Source: Paracoccus stylophorae
GTDB taxonomy: Bacteria; Pseudomonadota; Alphaproteobacteria; Rhodobacterales; Rhodobacteraceae
NCBI RefSeq assembly: GCF_028553765.1
Contig: NZ_CP067134.1
Location: 3,205,001 to 3,269,000, forward strand
Direction of reading: 5' to 3'
Length of the DNA stretch: 64,000 nucleotides
The notes under the pieces were generated by a model. The model saw only the letters and a program-made list of their open reading frames with translations, was not told where the DNA came from and ran no database searches. A program made the position numbers and the translations under genes. Shown here piece after piece: positions 1-10,700 of this stretch; position 1 is the first letter of the stretch; the number at the start of each line of letters is the position of its first letter.

Positions 1-134
1 AGGACCGGCGGCAGGACCTGCCATGCAACCAGAAGTGCGACCAGAAGCGCCAGACTGACATATGTCGCCGTGCGGGGCTTGCGAGGGCGCACGACAGCCG
101 GAGCGGTGGCGTCCGAGACGGCGGCGCTGCTCAT
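1..134 (-). CDS. ABC transporter permease, N-terminal fragment
   Basis: The first 44 codons of a membrane protein run off the left edge of the window. The ATG overlaps the stop of the binding-protein gene in an ATGA junction, so the two are translationally coupled. The visible part is a basic, Ala/Pro-rich cytoplasmic tail (MSSAAVSDATAP...) followed by the beginning of a hydrophobic helix (YVSLALLVALLVAW). Its position after an SsuB-type ATPase and an NMT1-type binding protein makes it the inner-membrane permease of that transporter. The family assignment rests on context because no EAA loop is visible. Confidence 0.75.
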   Translation of the reverse strand, partial: MSSAAVSDATAPAVVRPRKPRTATYVSLALLVALLVAWQVLPPV

Positions 135-1102
135 TGCACGAACTCGTTGGTATAGAGATCCTCGACCGGAACGGCGCTCTGCACGATGCCTGCTTCGAGA
201 TAGAAGTCCTGCACCGCCTTCATCCGCGCAGGATCGAAGGTGCCCAGGGGATGACCTTCGGCCGGCGGATAGACCAGTGTGGCATAGTCTTCCAGGATCT
301 TTCTGACCTCGTCTTCCCGGTCCTGATATTGCGGCACCACGGCCGCGAACTCCTGCGCCGCCGCTGCCGGATCGGCGGAAATGTCCTCGACCGCACGAAG
401 GACCGCTGCGACAAACGCCCTGATCATTTCGGGTCGTTCAGCAATCGTCTCGCCCGAGGCGATGATTGCCTGCGCCATCGAGGGAAAGAGAGTATCGACA
501 GGGACCTGGTCGATCTCGATCCCGGCTTCCTGAACACCCACGGTCGCGTCGGGTGAATCCGCGATCGCGTCCAGGCGGCCTGCGGCCATCAGCTGGATCA
601 GCCCGCCCGCCCCGACCGACTGGATGCTGACATCGTTCTCGTCCAGCCCTTCCGACGCAAGAGCCCCCCGCAGCGCATAGTAGGTCGATGCCTGATATGA
701 GATCACGCCAACCGTCTTGCCCTCAAGATCGGCAGGTCCGGTTATGCCGGTATCCGTGCGCCAGGCAAGTTGGGTCAGACCATGGCCGCCAAGCAGCGCG
801 ACACCGCGCACGTCAAGGCCATTGGGCCGAACGATGATCGGCGTGTCGCCGATGGCGCCGCCGAGGTCGGCATTGCCGGCAGCGACCTGGGTCGCGACAT
901 CGGCGCCGCCCTTGCCGATGCGGAACGTCACGTCAAGCCCGGCCTCCTCGAAATAGCCTTTCGACTTGGCAAGTTGCAACGGCGCGAAGGCCGGCAGGAA
1001 GTCGGGCGCGGGGAACAGGTAGGTGACGTTTTCGGCTGCCTGGGCAGACATGGCGCCCAATGCGAACGCGGCGGCTGCGGCAGTCATAAGCAGGCGGTTC
1101 AT
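131..1102 (-). CDS. NMT1/SsuA-type ABC transporter substrate-binding protein
   Basis: Periplasmic ligand-binding protein of 323 residues with a clear Sec signal peptide (about residues 1-22, ending AQA-AEN). The mature part has the NMT1/THI5/SsuA fold signature: an opening beta strand, 'FAPLQLAKSKGYFEEAGLDV' near residues 40-59, and the 'QVAAGNADLGGAIGDTP' hinge region. Related systems import sulfonates, nitrate, taurine, pyrimidine precursors or aromatic compounds, so the substrate cannot be fixed from sequence. It sits between the ATPase and the permease gene, the usual order in this family, and shares the promoter at about 2.15 kb. Confidence 0.85.
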   Translation of the reverse strand: MNRLLMTAAAAAFALGAMSAQAAENVTYLFPAPDFLPAFAPLQLAKSKGYFEEAGLDVTFRIGKGGADVATQVAAGNADLGGAIGDTPIIVRPNGLDVRGVALLGGHGLTQLAWRTDTGITGPADLEGKTVGVISYQASTYYALRGALASEGLDENDVSIQSVGAGGLIQLMAAGRLDAIADSPDATVGVQEAGIEIDQVPVDTLFPSMAQAIIASGETIAERPEMIRAFVAAVLRAVEDISADPAAAAQEFAAVVPQYQDREDEVRKILEDYATLVYPPAEGHPLGTFDPARMKAVQDFYLEAGIVQSAVPVEDLYTNEFVQ

Positions 1103-1132
1103 ATCGTCGTCCTCGGTTGCAAGTGGAAATCT

Positions 1133-1909
1133 TCAGATGGCTTTTTCTTCAAGTTTCAGATGCCGGAACAGTTGCGCGGCGTAATCCGCAACCTCGGGCA
1201 TGACCCGCCGCTTCAACGGATGGTCGCGGTTGGGCAGATCGACGCGGATCTCGGCGACGATCTGGCCGGGCCGTTCGGACAGAACGAAGATCCGGTCCGA
1301 CATCAGCACCGCCTCGGCAAGATCGTGGGTGATCAGCAGCGTGGTCTTGCCGCTTTCCGCGATGGTCTCGGCAAAGCTGTTCTGCAACAGCAGCTTGGTC
1401 TGCGCATCCAGCGCCGAGAAAGGCTCGTCCAGCAGGATGATCTCGGGGTCGATGGCCAGGGTCCGGGCCAGGGCCGCGCGCTGGCGCATGCCGCCCGAAA
1501 GCTGATAGGGATACTGGTTCTCGAACCCGTCCAGATGGCAGCGGCGCAATTCGAACATCGCCCGCTCGCGCCGCTCGGCCTTCGATCCGGGTCGGGATTC
1601 CAGCCCGAACTCGATATTCGACACGATGTTGCGCCAGGGCAGCAGCAGATCCTTTTGCAGCATGAAGCCGACGTGATCGTTGGGACCGTTCACCGGCTCT
1701 CCGCTGACCAGCACCTCGCCCGAGGTCGGCTGATACAGACCGGCGGTCATCGACAGCAGGGTGGATTTGCCGCATCCGGACGGCCCCACGACCGACACGA
1801 ATTCCCCGGCATTCACGGTGAAGGTGACATCGCGGATGGCGGTCAGCGGCGCGCCCGAATTGGTCGCGAACTGCTTGGTCAGGTTCCGGAACTCAAGCGC
1901 CATGGCCAT
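1133..1909 (-). CDS. ABC transporter ATP-binding protein (SsuB/TauB type)
   Basis: Cytoplasmic ATPase powering the uptake system encoded downstream. Walker A (GPSGCGKST), ABC signature (LSGGMRQRAALART), Walker B (EIILLDEPFSALD) and the H-loop (LLITHDLAEA) are all present. I place the start at MAMALEF, preceded by AAGGCGG about 10 nt upstream, rather than at a longer in-frame start that adds an Arg-rich stretch. It overlaps the 3' end of the small upstream gene by 17 nt, which suggests coupling. The family is shared by sulfonate, taurine, nitrate and riboflavin/pyrimidine transporters. Confidence 0.88.
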   Translation of the reverse strand: MAMALEFRNLTKQFATNSGAPLTAIRDVTFTVNAGEFVSVVGPSGCGKSTLLSMTAGLYQPTSGEVLVSGEPVNGPNDHVGFMLQKDLLLPWRNIVSNIEFGLESRPGSKAERRERAMFELRRCHLDGFENQYPYQLSGGMRQRAALARTLAIDPEIILLDEPFSALDAQTKLLLQNSFAETIAESGKTTLLITHDLAEAVLMSDRIFVLSERPGQIVAEIRVDLPNRDHPLKRRVMPEVADYAAQLFRHLKLEEKAI

Positions 1910-2084
1910 GCTCGGCACAGGCCGCCTTAAGCGACGCGTTGATGTCCGCAAGCGCATGGGCCGGCAGCGCCGCGGTCAACGCAGCCTCGGCCGGTTCGAT
2001 CTCTCGCCCGCAGCACTGATGGGCCAGTGCCGGTTGCGCGGAAACGCAGCCTCGCTGCGCCAGTCGGTCTTTGAAAACGTCCAC
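1893..2084 (-). CDS. Small hypothetical protein leading the ABC operon
   Basis: A GTG-started frame of 63 codons with a strong Shine-Dalgarno (GGAGGAG, 7 nt before GTG). An upstream in-frame ATG at 2117 lies inside the operator palindrome and has no ribosome site, so GTG is preferred. The product is soluble, Ala-rich and contains a Cys-Cys pair (HQCCGREI) and a second Cys near the end, ending in HGHG. It overlaps the ATPase gene, so its translation may gate the transporter. I do not recognise a family. A metal- or ligand-sensing role is only a guess. Confidence 0.5.
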   Translation of the reverse strand: MDVFKDRLAQRGCVSAQPALAHQCCGREIEPAEAALTAALPAHALADINASLKAACAEHGHGA

Positions 2085-2109
2085 CCTTGGTCTCCTCCAT
2101 CCCGCAGGT

Positions 2110-2127
2110 GTGTTCATATAAGAACAC
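2110..2127. promoter_or_regulatory. Operator palindrome of the ABC operon
   Basis: Perfect inverted repeat GTGTTC-ATATAA-GAACAC. A further TGTTCATA copy follows at 2130-2137, 19 bp from the first. It lies just downstream of the predicted -10 element and before the ribosome site of the small leader gene, a position suited to repression. The cognate regulator is not in the visible sequence. Confidence 0.6.
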
Positions 2128-2139
2128 TATGTTCATAAA

Positions 2140-2168
2140 ATGATCGGGGATACAGCGCGACCTGTCAA
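2140..2168 (-). promoter_or_regulatory. Sigma70-type promoter of the ABC operon
   Basis: On the minus strand, TTGACA (2168-2163), a 17-bp spacer and GATCAT (2145-2140) form a -35/-10 pair. The predicted start site falls at the edge of the palindromic operator. The rest of the 2085-2320 gap shows only a weak hairpin near 2276-2295 after nnrS. Confidence 0.55.
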
Positions 2169-2320
2169 CGAAAAGTTTTTCGTCGGATTTTGCGGCGCTC
2201 AAGCCGCTGATATGACTGGATGTATGGACGGGAAGACGGGCACAGCCACCCGGCCCTGCTTGCGCGAATCGGCAGGGCGAGGTGCCTTTCTCGCCGGCAC
2301 GTCGCAGGCGCTCCCCCGAC

Positions 2321-3544
2321 TCAGCGCACCCGCGATGTCCGTAAGGGCGATGCGGCGCGTGGGGCGGTTTTGGGGCGCACCAGCATCGGACCATAGATCG
2401 CCACGAACCCGGCAAACGCCGCGATCCACAGCCCTGCCGACAGGTGCATCATCCATCCAGGCGCCGCCGCCAGCCCGGCCAGCAGGCGCGCCGCGACCGA
2501 TCCGGTCAGCGCCAGATAGATCGCCGTCGTGCCCGCACCCGCATGCAGCGCGCGCCCCGTGTGGCCCAGCGTGGCGCGCGACATCACCGCCATCGTCATC
2601 GTCCCGATCGCCCCGGCCAGCCAGACATGGCGCGCCGCCGCAGGTGACAGCGCGCCCAGGCCCGCCGCCGCCTCGGCCAGAAAGCCCAGTGCCAGCATCG
2701 CGTATCCCAGATGCAGCACCCACAGCAAAGGCTCGGCCAGGACGCGGTGCCCGCACCAGCGCGACATGCGCCACAGATGCGCGGCCCCCGTCGCCAGCAT
2801 CAGCACCGGCAGCACCGCCAGATCGGGCGACAGCACGAACAGCAGCAGAACCAGCCCGGTGCCGATCAGAACCGCGGCGTCAGCGCGGCCGAAGGCCACG
2901 GGCAGCGTCGTGCGGTCGCGCGCCGCCAGCCAGTTGCGGGTAAAGCTGGGAACGATGCGCCCGCCGATCAGCGCGATCAGCATCAGCGCCCCGGCCAGCC
3001 CAAGCCGCATCCCCGCGCCCTCGAAGGCGATGCCGGCGCGTTCGGCCTGGATGTGGAACATCGCGTTGCCCAGCCCGTACACCGCGACCAGCCCCAGAAC
3101 CGGCAGGTTGCGCCAGTTCCGGCCCCGCACCACCTCGGGCAGCAGACAGGCCAGCAGCGCGACGATCATCGCCAGATCGGCCAGCATCACGGCCTGCCAC
3201 GGCAGCAGCGCCGACACCGACACCGCGATCCGGCCCAGCACCCACAGCCCGGCCAGCGCGCCAAGCCCCCAGCCCATGACCGGCAGACGCCCGGTCCAGT
3301 TGGGCACGGCGGTCAGGACGAACCCGCCGATGACCGCCGCAAGATAGCCGAACAGGAATTCATGCGCGTGCCAGGTGATCGGATCGAAGCGCATCGGCAG
3401 CGGCGCGGCCCCCGCCAGCATCGCGATCCACAGGATCATCGCCAGCGCCGCCCAGATCGCGGCCAGCAGGAAGAAGGGCCGGAACCCGAAGCTGAGCAGC
3501 GCCGGCCCCCGATAGCTGCGCATCCGTTCCGCGGTTCCGGCCAT
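2321..3544 (-). CDS. nnrS: NnrS family heme/copper membrane protein
   Basis: Polytopic inner-membrane protein of about 407 residues with roughly 12 hydrophobic segments, opening with the family motif 'LLSFGFRPFFLLAA'. The conserved 'WHAHEFLFGY' histidines near residue 65 are candidate metal or heme ligands. NnrS proteins protect against nitric oxide or nitrosative stress, often within NO-responsive regulons. The ATG at 3544 is chosen because AGGAGGG lies about 6 nt upstream and just after the hmp stop codon. It forms an operon with hmp under the NsrR-type operator at 4764. The precise biochemical role of the family is not settled. Confidence 0.9.
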   Translation of the reverse strand: MAGTAERMRSYRGPALLSFGFRPFFLLAAIWAALAMILWIAMLAGAAPLPMRFDPITWHAHEFLFGYLAAVIGGFVLTAVPNWTGRLPVMGWGLGALAGLWVLGRIAVSVSALLPWQAVMLADLAMIVALLACLLPEVVRGRNWRNLPVLGLVAVYGLGNAMFHIQAERAGIAFEGAGMRLGLAGALMLIALIGGRIVPSFTRNWLAARDRTTLPVAFGRADAAVLIGTGLVLLLFVLSPDLAVLPVLMLATGAAHLWRMSRWCGHRVLAEPLLWVLHLGYAMLALGFLAEAAAGLGALSPAAARHVWLAGAIGTMTMAVMSRATLGHTGRALHAGAGTTAIYLALTGSVAARLLAGLAAAPGWMMHLSAGLWIAAFAGFVAIYGPMLVRPKTAPRAASPLRTSRVR

Positions 3545-3557
3545 CCGATCCCTCCTG

Positions 3558-4751
3558 TCAGGCGGCAAGCTGTTCGTCGGCGGGGCCGAAGAACTCGTAA
3601 TGGATGCGGTCGGACGACACGCCCGCCGCCGTCAGATCCGTGACCAGCGCCCGCAGGAACGGCCGGGGGCCGCACAGATAGATGTCGGCCTGCGAAAGCG
3701 GCGTGTTCCGGCGCAGCCAGTCGACCGAGACCCGGCCCGGCAGCACGTCCGTCTCGCCGGCGAAATCCTCGTAGAAGGTGGCGATCTCGGTCCGGCCGTG
3801 GCGGCCCGCCGCATCGCGCACCTGCGCATCCAGCGCGTGACGCGCGGCGTTGCGGTTGGCGTGGACATACCAGGTCGGCAGATCGGGGTGTTGCGCGGCG
3901 ATCTGTTCCATCATGCTGACCATCGGCGTCAGCCCGACCCCGCCCGACAACAGCACCACCGGGCGCGCGGGACGGTCGGTCAGGTGGAAATCGCCCGCCG
4001 GCGGCGTCGCCTCGATCACCGTTCCGACCGTGGCGCGATCGTGCAGGAACCCAGACGCCTCGCCGCCCGGCTCGCGCTTGACGGTGATGCGATAGTAATC
4101 GTGGTTCGGCGCGCACGAGATCGAATAGTTGCGCTTGACGCCCGCCAGCCCGGCCGCATCGAAGCGCAGGGTCAGATACTGCCCCGACCGGTGCGGCACG
4201 ACCTTACCGCCATCTTCTGGCCGAAGGATGAAGGACATGATGTCCTGCGCCTCGGACCGGCGTTCGGCCACGACGAAACGGCGCCAGTCGGTCCAGCCGC
4301 CGGGATGGGCCATGATATCGTCTCGGATCTGCGCCTCGCGTCCTTGAAGGATGCGGGCCAGATGCCAATAGGCCTCGTCCCACGCCGCAAGAATGTCGGG
4401 GGTGGCGGCATCGCCCAGAACCTCGGCGATGGCGGCCAGCAGGGCGCGGCCCACATGCGGATAATGTTCGGGCAGGATCGCGTAGCCGACATGTTTCTGC
4501 GCCATCCGCTCGACCGCCGGGCCAAGTGCGGCCAGATCGTCGATATGGCGCGCATAGGCCAGCACCGCACTGGCCAGCGCGAAACGCTGCGCGCCGCTTT
4601 GCTGGTTGGCCTGGTTGAACAGCGCGGCGATCCGTTCGTCCTGGAACAGGCGGCGATACATGACCTTGGTGATCTCGGCGCCGTGTTCCTGCAGCGCGGG
4701 CACGGTGGCTTTCACAAGGGCGACGGTCCTGGGCGACAGCGAGTCGGGCAT
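3558..4751 (-). CDS. hmp: Flavohemoprotein (nitric oxide dioxygenase)
   Basis: Converts NO and O2 to nitrate using NAD(P)H in the cytoplasm. It has an N-terminal globin domain (about 1-140, proximal heme His in 'QKHVGYAILPEHYPHVG'), an FAD-binding domain with 'RNYSIS' and an NAD-binding domain with 'LLSGGVGLTPMVSM' and 'YLCGPRPF'. The length, about 397 residues, matches bacterial Hmp. I start at MPDSLSP because AAGGAG lies 6 nt before it; a longer frame would begin inside the operator region. It is divergent from nsrR and first in the hmp-nnrS unit, so NsrR repression relieved by NO is the expected control. Confidence 0.95.
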   Translation of the reverse strand: MPDSLSPRTVALVKATVPALQEHGAEITKVMYRRLFQDERIAALFNQANQQSGAQRFALASAVLAYARHIDDLAALGPAVERMAQKHVGYAILPEHYPHVGRALLAAIAEVLGDAATPDILAAWDEAYWHLARILQGREAQIRDDIMAHPGGWTDWRRFVVAERRSEAQDIMSFILRPEDGGKVVPHRSGQYLTLRFDAAGLAGVKRNYSISCAPNHDYYRITVKREPGGEASGFLHDRATVGTVIEATPPAGDFHLTDRPARPVVLLSGGVGLTPMVSMMEQIAAQHPDLPTWYVHANRNAARHALDAQVRDAAGRHGRTEIATFYEDFAGETDVLPGRVSVDWLRRNTPLSQADIYLCGPRPFLRALVTDLTAAGVSSDRIHYEFFGPADEQLAA

Positions 4752-4763
4752 CAGCTTCTCCTT

Positions 4764-4786
4764 AACATGCATTCAGTTTGCATCTA
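4764..4786. promoter_or_regulatory. NsrR-type operator between hmp and nsrR
   Basis: A 23-bp imperfect inverted repeat, left arm AACATGCATT and right arm TTGCATCTA, closely fits the 11-1-11 NsrR consensus known from enterobacteria (AAGATGCATTT and its complement). It lies 13 bp upstream of the hmp start and 47 bp before the nsrR start, so it may control both. It matches the adjacent genes exactly in function. Confidence 0.8.
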
Positions 4787-4832
4787 TACAGGCGCTATAT
4801 ACAACCACCCCGATCCCATCCAGTGTGACAAA

Positions 4833-5252
4833 ATGAAGCTGTCCCGTTATTCCGATTATGCGCTGCGCATCCTGATACATCTGGCCCTTCATCCCGACCG
4901 GCTGATCTCGATCCGCCAGATCGCGGACATCTATGGCATCTCGCAGAACCATCTGATGAAGATCGCGCAGGATCTGGGTCATGCAGGCGTGATCCAGACC
5001 GTGCGCGGCCGCAATGGCGGTCTGCGGCTGGCCCGACCGGCCGAGGAGATCACCATCGGCGAGGTGGTGCGCCGGACCGAAACCCGTGGCCCGATCGTCG
5101 ATTGCAGCGGCTGTTTGATTGCACGCGGCTGCGGCCTGCCGCCGATGTTCGCCGAGGCGCAAGAGGCGTTCATGTCCGTGCTGGACCGATACAGCCTGGC
5201 GGATGCCGCGATGCGGTCGGACACGCTGCGGCATCTGTTTGCCGTTGCCTGA
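4833..5252 (+). CDS. nsrR: Rrf2-family nitric oxide-sensing repressor NsrR
   Basis: A 139-residue Rrf2 regulator beginning MKLSRYSDYALRILIHLAL, with a winged helix-turn-helix ('ISIRQIADIYGISQNHLMKI') and wing ('VRGRNGGLRLARP'). Three cysteines near residues 91-100 (DCSGCLIARGC) can ligate an iron-sulfur cluster. Spacing is C-x2-C-x5-C, shorter at the first interval than in E. coli NsrR (C-x4-C-x5-C). The divergent hmp-nnrS operon and the operator in between support the NsrR assignment over IscR or RirA. A longer in-frame ORF upstream is a shadow of hmp. Confidence 0.88.
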   Translation: MKLSRYSDYALRILIHLALHPDRLISIRQIADIYGISQNHLMKIAQDLGHAGVIQTVRGRNGGLRLARPAEEITIGEVVRRTETRGPIVDCSGCLIARGCGLPPMFAEAQEAFMSVLDRYSLADAAMRSDTLRHLFAVA

Positions 5253-5287
5253 TCTGGCAGGCGGCCGCCCCCTGTGCTAACGCGTGA

Positions 5288-6802
<1,515 letters not shown>

Positions 6803-6835
6803 CGACGCTGATCGTCTGCATCCGCAAGGCGCCGG

Positions 6836-7393
6836 TCACGGCGCGGCGTCTTGCGCCGCGTCCTCGGGCGGATAGATCACCTTGCCCGCATCCGTCCTTC
6901 GGGCCGAGGGCGTGGGCTTGGCGGGCACGATCTGTCCCGGTCCCATCAGGTGATCGACCGGGTGCCCGTTCAGCAGCAGGTAATCCACGATGATGCGCCG
7001 GTGGCAGCGCCACCAGACCGCTTCGGAACACATCAGGCAGACCCGCTGCGCCTCGACCCATCGCGTCAGCGCATCGAACGCTGACGCGAATCCCTCGCCA
7101 AGCGCATAATCGGCATAGTTGTGAAAGCTGCGGTTGCGCCATGTTGCGTTCAACGCATCGTCCACGTCATGCTGCACCGTCCGTCTGCCGCCCAGATCGG
7201 GACAATGCCGGTAATCTATCCCCGCCCGCGCCAGATCGTCCGGCAGGGTGTCGATGTTGAACTGCGGATTGGTGCGTGATCGCGGAAACGCGCGGACATC
7301 GACCAGCAGCCCGACACCCGCACCGGTCAGCATTCCCACCACCTCGTCCAGGCTGCGGTTGGAATGCCCGATCGTGGTGAACTGCGCCGGCAT
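6836..7393 (-). CDS. DUF488 domain-containing protein
   Basis: Cytoplasmic protein of 185 residues starting MPAQFTTIGHSNRSLDEVV, the signature of the DUF488 family, followed by 'LVDVRAFPRSRTNPQFN' and 'CPDLGGRR'. A later 'VCLMCSEAVWWRCHRRIIVDYLL' carries the conserved Cys and His residues of the family. The biochemical function of DUF488 is not known. Its start shares a base with the stop of the upstream DUF2945 gene (TGATG), so the two are co-translated. Confidence 0.88.
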   Translation of the reverse strand: MPAQFTTIGHSNRSLDEVVGMLTGAGVGLLVDVRAFPRSRTNPQFNIDTLPDDLARAGIDYRHCPDLGGRRTVQHDVDDALNATWRNRSFHNYADYALGEGFASAFDALTRWVEAQRVCLMCSEAVWWRCHRRIIVDYLLLNGHPVDHLMGPGQIVPAKPTPSARRTDAGKVIYPPEDAAQDAAP

Positions 7394-7602
7394 CAGTCGA
7401 TCTTCGTCAGCGCGTCCTCTTTATGGGCGGCGATATGGTCGGTCTTGTCGCTTTCGATCTCGTATTGCGGTTCGTCCTTCGAGGCGCGGCGGCGATGCCC
7501 CTTATAGTCGAAATCGCTGTGATGCACCTTGACGATCTTGCCCGACACGCGGCCCGCCTCGGAATTCCAGCTGACGTGATCGCCGACAGAGAATGTGGAC
7601 AT
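7393..7602 (-). CDS. DUF2945 (HVA1-like) small protein
   Basis: A 69-residue basic protein, MSTFSVGDHVSWNSEAG, with the SH3-like 'GKIVKVH..DFDYKGH' and 'DEPQYEIESDKTDHIAAHK' segments typical of DUF2945, named after a hypervirulence-associated protein. The ATG at 7602 has GGAGG 7 nt upstream; a longer open frame upstream overlaps the intergenic hairpin and is not used. Such proteins are often co-expressed with general stress genes in alphaproteobacteria, but no activity is established. Confidence 0.85.
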   Translation of the reverse strand: MSTFSVGDHVSWNSEAGRVSGKIVKVHHSDFDYKGHRRRASKDEPQYEIESDKTDHIAAHKEDALTKID

Positions 7603-7664
7603 GAGAAGCCTCCGATCTTTGGGCTGACAACGCCTGTGCTGCGCATCCGTTCCAGACCGCAGAC

Positions 7665-7697
7665 GCGCGCGGCCCGGGCATCCGCCGGGCCGCGCGC
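7665..7697. terminator. Long perfect GC hairpin after the ior gene
   Basis: A 13-bp perfect stem (GCGCGCGGCCCGG and its complement) with a 7-nt loop lies 24 bp past the stop of the oxidoreductase gene and upstream of DUF2945. It lacks a T-run on either side, so it could be a Rho-assisted terminator or a transcript-stabilising end. Confidence 0.5.
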
Positions 7698-7720
7698 ATC
7701 TTGACGGACTGCAAACCGGA

Positions 7721-10700
7721 TCAGGCCAGAAGCCGGTCGACCTGCTGGCGCACGCGGTCGGCGGCCTTGTGGCGCACCGGGCCATAGCCGCGAATCTCGG
7801 TCGGCGCCTCAAGGATCTGGCGGGCCCGGTCGGCGCCCAGACGGTCGAAATCCCGTTCGACCCGGTCCAGAACCCCATCGAACCACGCCAGCAACTCGCG
7901 ATCCAGCTTGCGATCCTCGGTCCGCGCGAAGATATCCCACCGCGTGCCGCGCAGGCGCTTCATCCGGGCCAGCATCTTCATGCCCTGCCCCATCCACGGC
8001 CCGAACGCCTTTTTCAGCGGGCGCCCGCGACCGTCGGTGCCGGTCGGCAGCATCGGCGGAGCCAGGTGATAACGCACGCTATAATCGCCCTCGAACTGCT
8101 GCGCGACCGCATCCGAAAAACCTGTCTGGCTGTAAAGGCGGCCGACCTCGTATTCGTCCTTGTAGGCCATCAGCCGGAACAGCGACTTGGCCACGGCCTT
8201 GCGGTGATCGTCCGAGGCGGCGGGCACGGCGGCGTCGAACTGCGCGATCCGGTCGCGGTATTTCTGCGCATAGTCGCGATCCTGATATTCGGTCAGGAAC
8301 GCCGCGCGATGTTCGATCAGCTCGGCCACGCCCTGCGGTTCCGCCGGCCGTCGATCGGCCAGGTGATCGGCCAGCGCGTCGGGATCGGCGGCCATGATCC
8401 GGCCCAGATCGAAGGCCATCGCGTTCTTGTCGATGGCGACGCCGTTCAGCAGGATCGCCTGTTTCAACGCAACCTCGCTGACCGGGACCAGCCCCTGTTG
8501 CCACGCCGCGCCCAGCAACATGATGTTGGCGAAGACCGCGTCGCCCATCAGCCGCTCGGCCGCCAGATTGGCGTCGAAGCCAAGCAGGTTTTCCGCCCCG
8601 ACGGTCTTGCCGATCAGCGCCTCCCGGTCGTCGATGCGCAGATCCGCGTCGCGATGCAGGACCAGATCGCCGGTCGGCATCTCGGCCCGGTTCAGCACGA
8701 TCCGCGTGCCCTGCCGGTAATGGATCGACGCCTTGGGCGAGGAACAGACGACGGCGTCGCAGCCGATCACCGCATCCGCATGACCGCGTTCGATGCGGAC
8801 CTGATTGATCGCCGCCGGGTCGCGCCCGATGCGGACATAGCCAAGGACCGTGCCGAATTTCTGCGCGAAACCGGTAAAGTCCAGCACGCTGGACCCCTTG
8901 CCCTCAAGATGCGCGGCCATGGTGATCAGCGCGCTGACGGTCACGACGCCGGTGCCGCCCACCCCCGCCACCAGCAGATCGAAGGGCTGCGCCAGATCGG
9001 ACATGCGCGGCTGGTCCAGCCGGGACAGCATGGACGGCAGGTCCAAGCCCACGGGTTTCGGCTTGCGCCGCTGTCCGCCCTCGACGGTGACGAAGCTGGG
9101 GCAGAACCCGTTCAGGCAGGAATAATCCTTGTTGCAGCTGGACTGGTTGATCCGGCGCTTGCGCCCGAACGGCGTTTCCACCGGTTCCACGCTGAGGCAG
9201 TTCGATTCCAGCGAACAGTCGCCGCAGCCTTCGCAGACCAGTTCGTTGATGACCACGAATTTCGCCGGGTCCTTCATCTTGCCGCGCTTGCGGCGGCGGC
9301 GCTTTTCGGTGGCGCAGGTCTGTTCATAGATCAGCACCGTCACGCCCGGAATCTCGCGCAGTTCGCGCTGCACGCTGTCCAGCTCGGCCCGGTCGTGCAG
9401 CGTGGTGCCCGACGGAAAATCGCGCAGATCGAATCGCTGCGGCGTGTCCGACACCAGCGCGATCCGCGTCACCCCCTCGGCCCGGCAGCTTTGGGCGATG
9501 CCCACGACGCTGACCGGGCCATCGACGGGCTGGCCGCCGGTCATCGCCACGGCATCGTTATACAGGATCTTGTAGGTGATGTTGGCGCCCGCCGCGACCG
9601 CCTGCCGGATCGCCATCGAGCCGGAGTGATACCACGTCCCCTCGCCCAGGTTCTGGAACATGTGCTTGCCGCCGTTCCAGCGCTGCGCGACGGCCAGCGT
9701 GACCCCCTCGCCGCCCATCTGGGCATAGCCCACGGTGTTGCGGTCCATCCAGCCGGCCATGACGTGACAGCCGATGCCGCTGCCGGCCATGCTGCCCTCG
9801 GGCAGCTTGGTCGAGGTGTTGTGCGGACAGCCGGAACAGAAATAGGGGGTGCGGGTGGCGCCCGGCACCTGCAGGACCGGGGCGGGCGTGTCGGTCAGGC
9901 TTTGGGCGCGGGCGACCAGATCCTCGTCGGGAAAGAAGGCGTGCAGCCGTTCCGCCAGCACCGGCACCAGCATCAGCGGCGTCAGCTCTCCGGTCCAGGG
10001 CAGCAGCGGGTCGCCGGCCGACCGATGCTTGCCCACCATCTTCTGCGGCTTGGCGCCCGGCCAGTCATAGAAATATTCCTTGAACTGGCTTTCGATGATG
10101 CCGCGCTTTTCCTCGATCACCAGCACCTCTTCCTTGCCGCTGACAAAGGCCAGCGCGTCGCGGCGCGCCAGGGGCCAGACCATGCCGACCTTGTAGATGT
10201 CGATGCCCAGACGGCGGCACGCGGCCTCGTCCAGACCCAACAGGCGCAGCGCCTCCATCGTGTCCAGATGGGCCTTGCCGGTGGTGACGATGCCGAACCG
10301 CGCGTCGGGCAGATCGAAGATGCGGCGGTCGATCGGATTGGCCTCGACGAAGGCTTCGACCGCGCGCAGCTTGTGGCCGATGCGGGTCTCGATCTCGGGG
10401 CTGGGCAGGTCGGACAGGCGCACATGGATGCCGCCCTGCGGGCCGATGAAATCGGGCTGCACGAAGTCGCGGTCCTTGGGCAGGGTCACCGACTGGCCCG
10501 CCTCGACCGTTTCCGAGATGGCCTTGAAGCCGACCCAGGTGCCCGAGAACCGCGACAGGGCGAACCCGTATTCGCCGAATTCCAGGTATTCGGCGATACT
10601 GGCCGGGTTCAGCGTCGGCATGAACCACGACATGAACGCCACGTCCGACTGATGCGGCATCGAGGACGAGACGCAGCCGTGATCGTCCCCGGCGACGACC

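Noticed and set aside
2276..2295. Terminator of nnrS (GGCGAG stem)
   Set aside because: The stem is only 6 bp, the loop is 8 nt and no T-run follows on the minus strand, so I only mention it.
2321..5252. A denitrification gene cluster
   Set aside because: NnrS, Hmp and NsrR are NO-defence genes; no nir, nor or nos genes are present.
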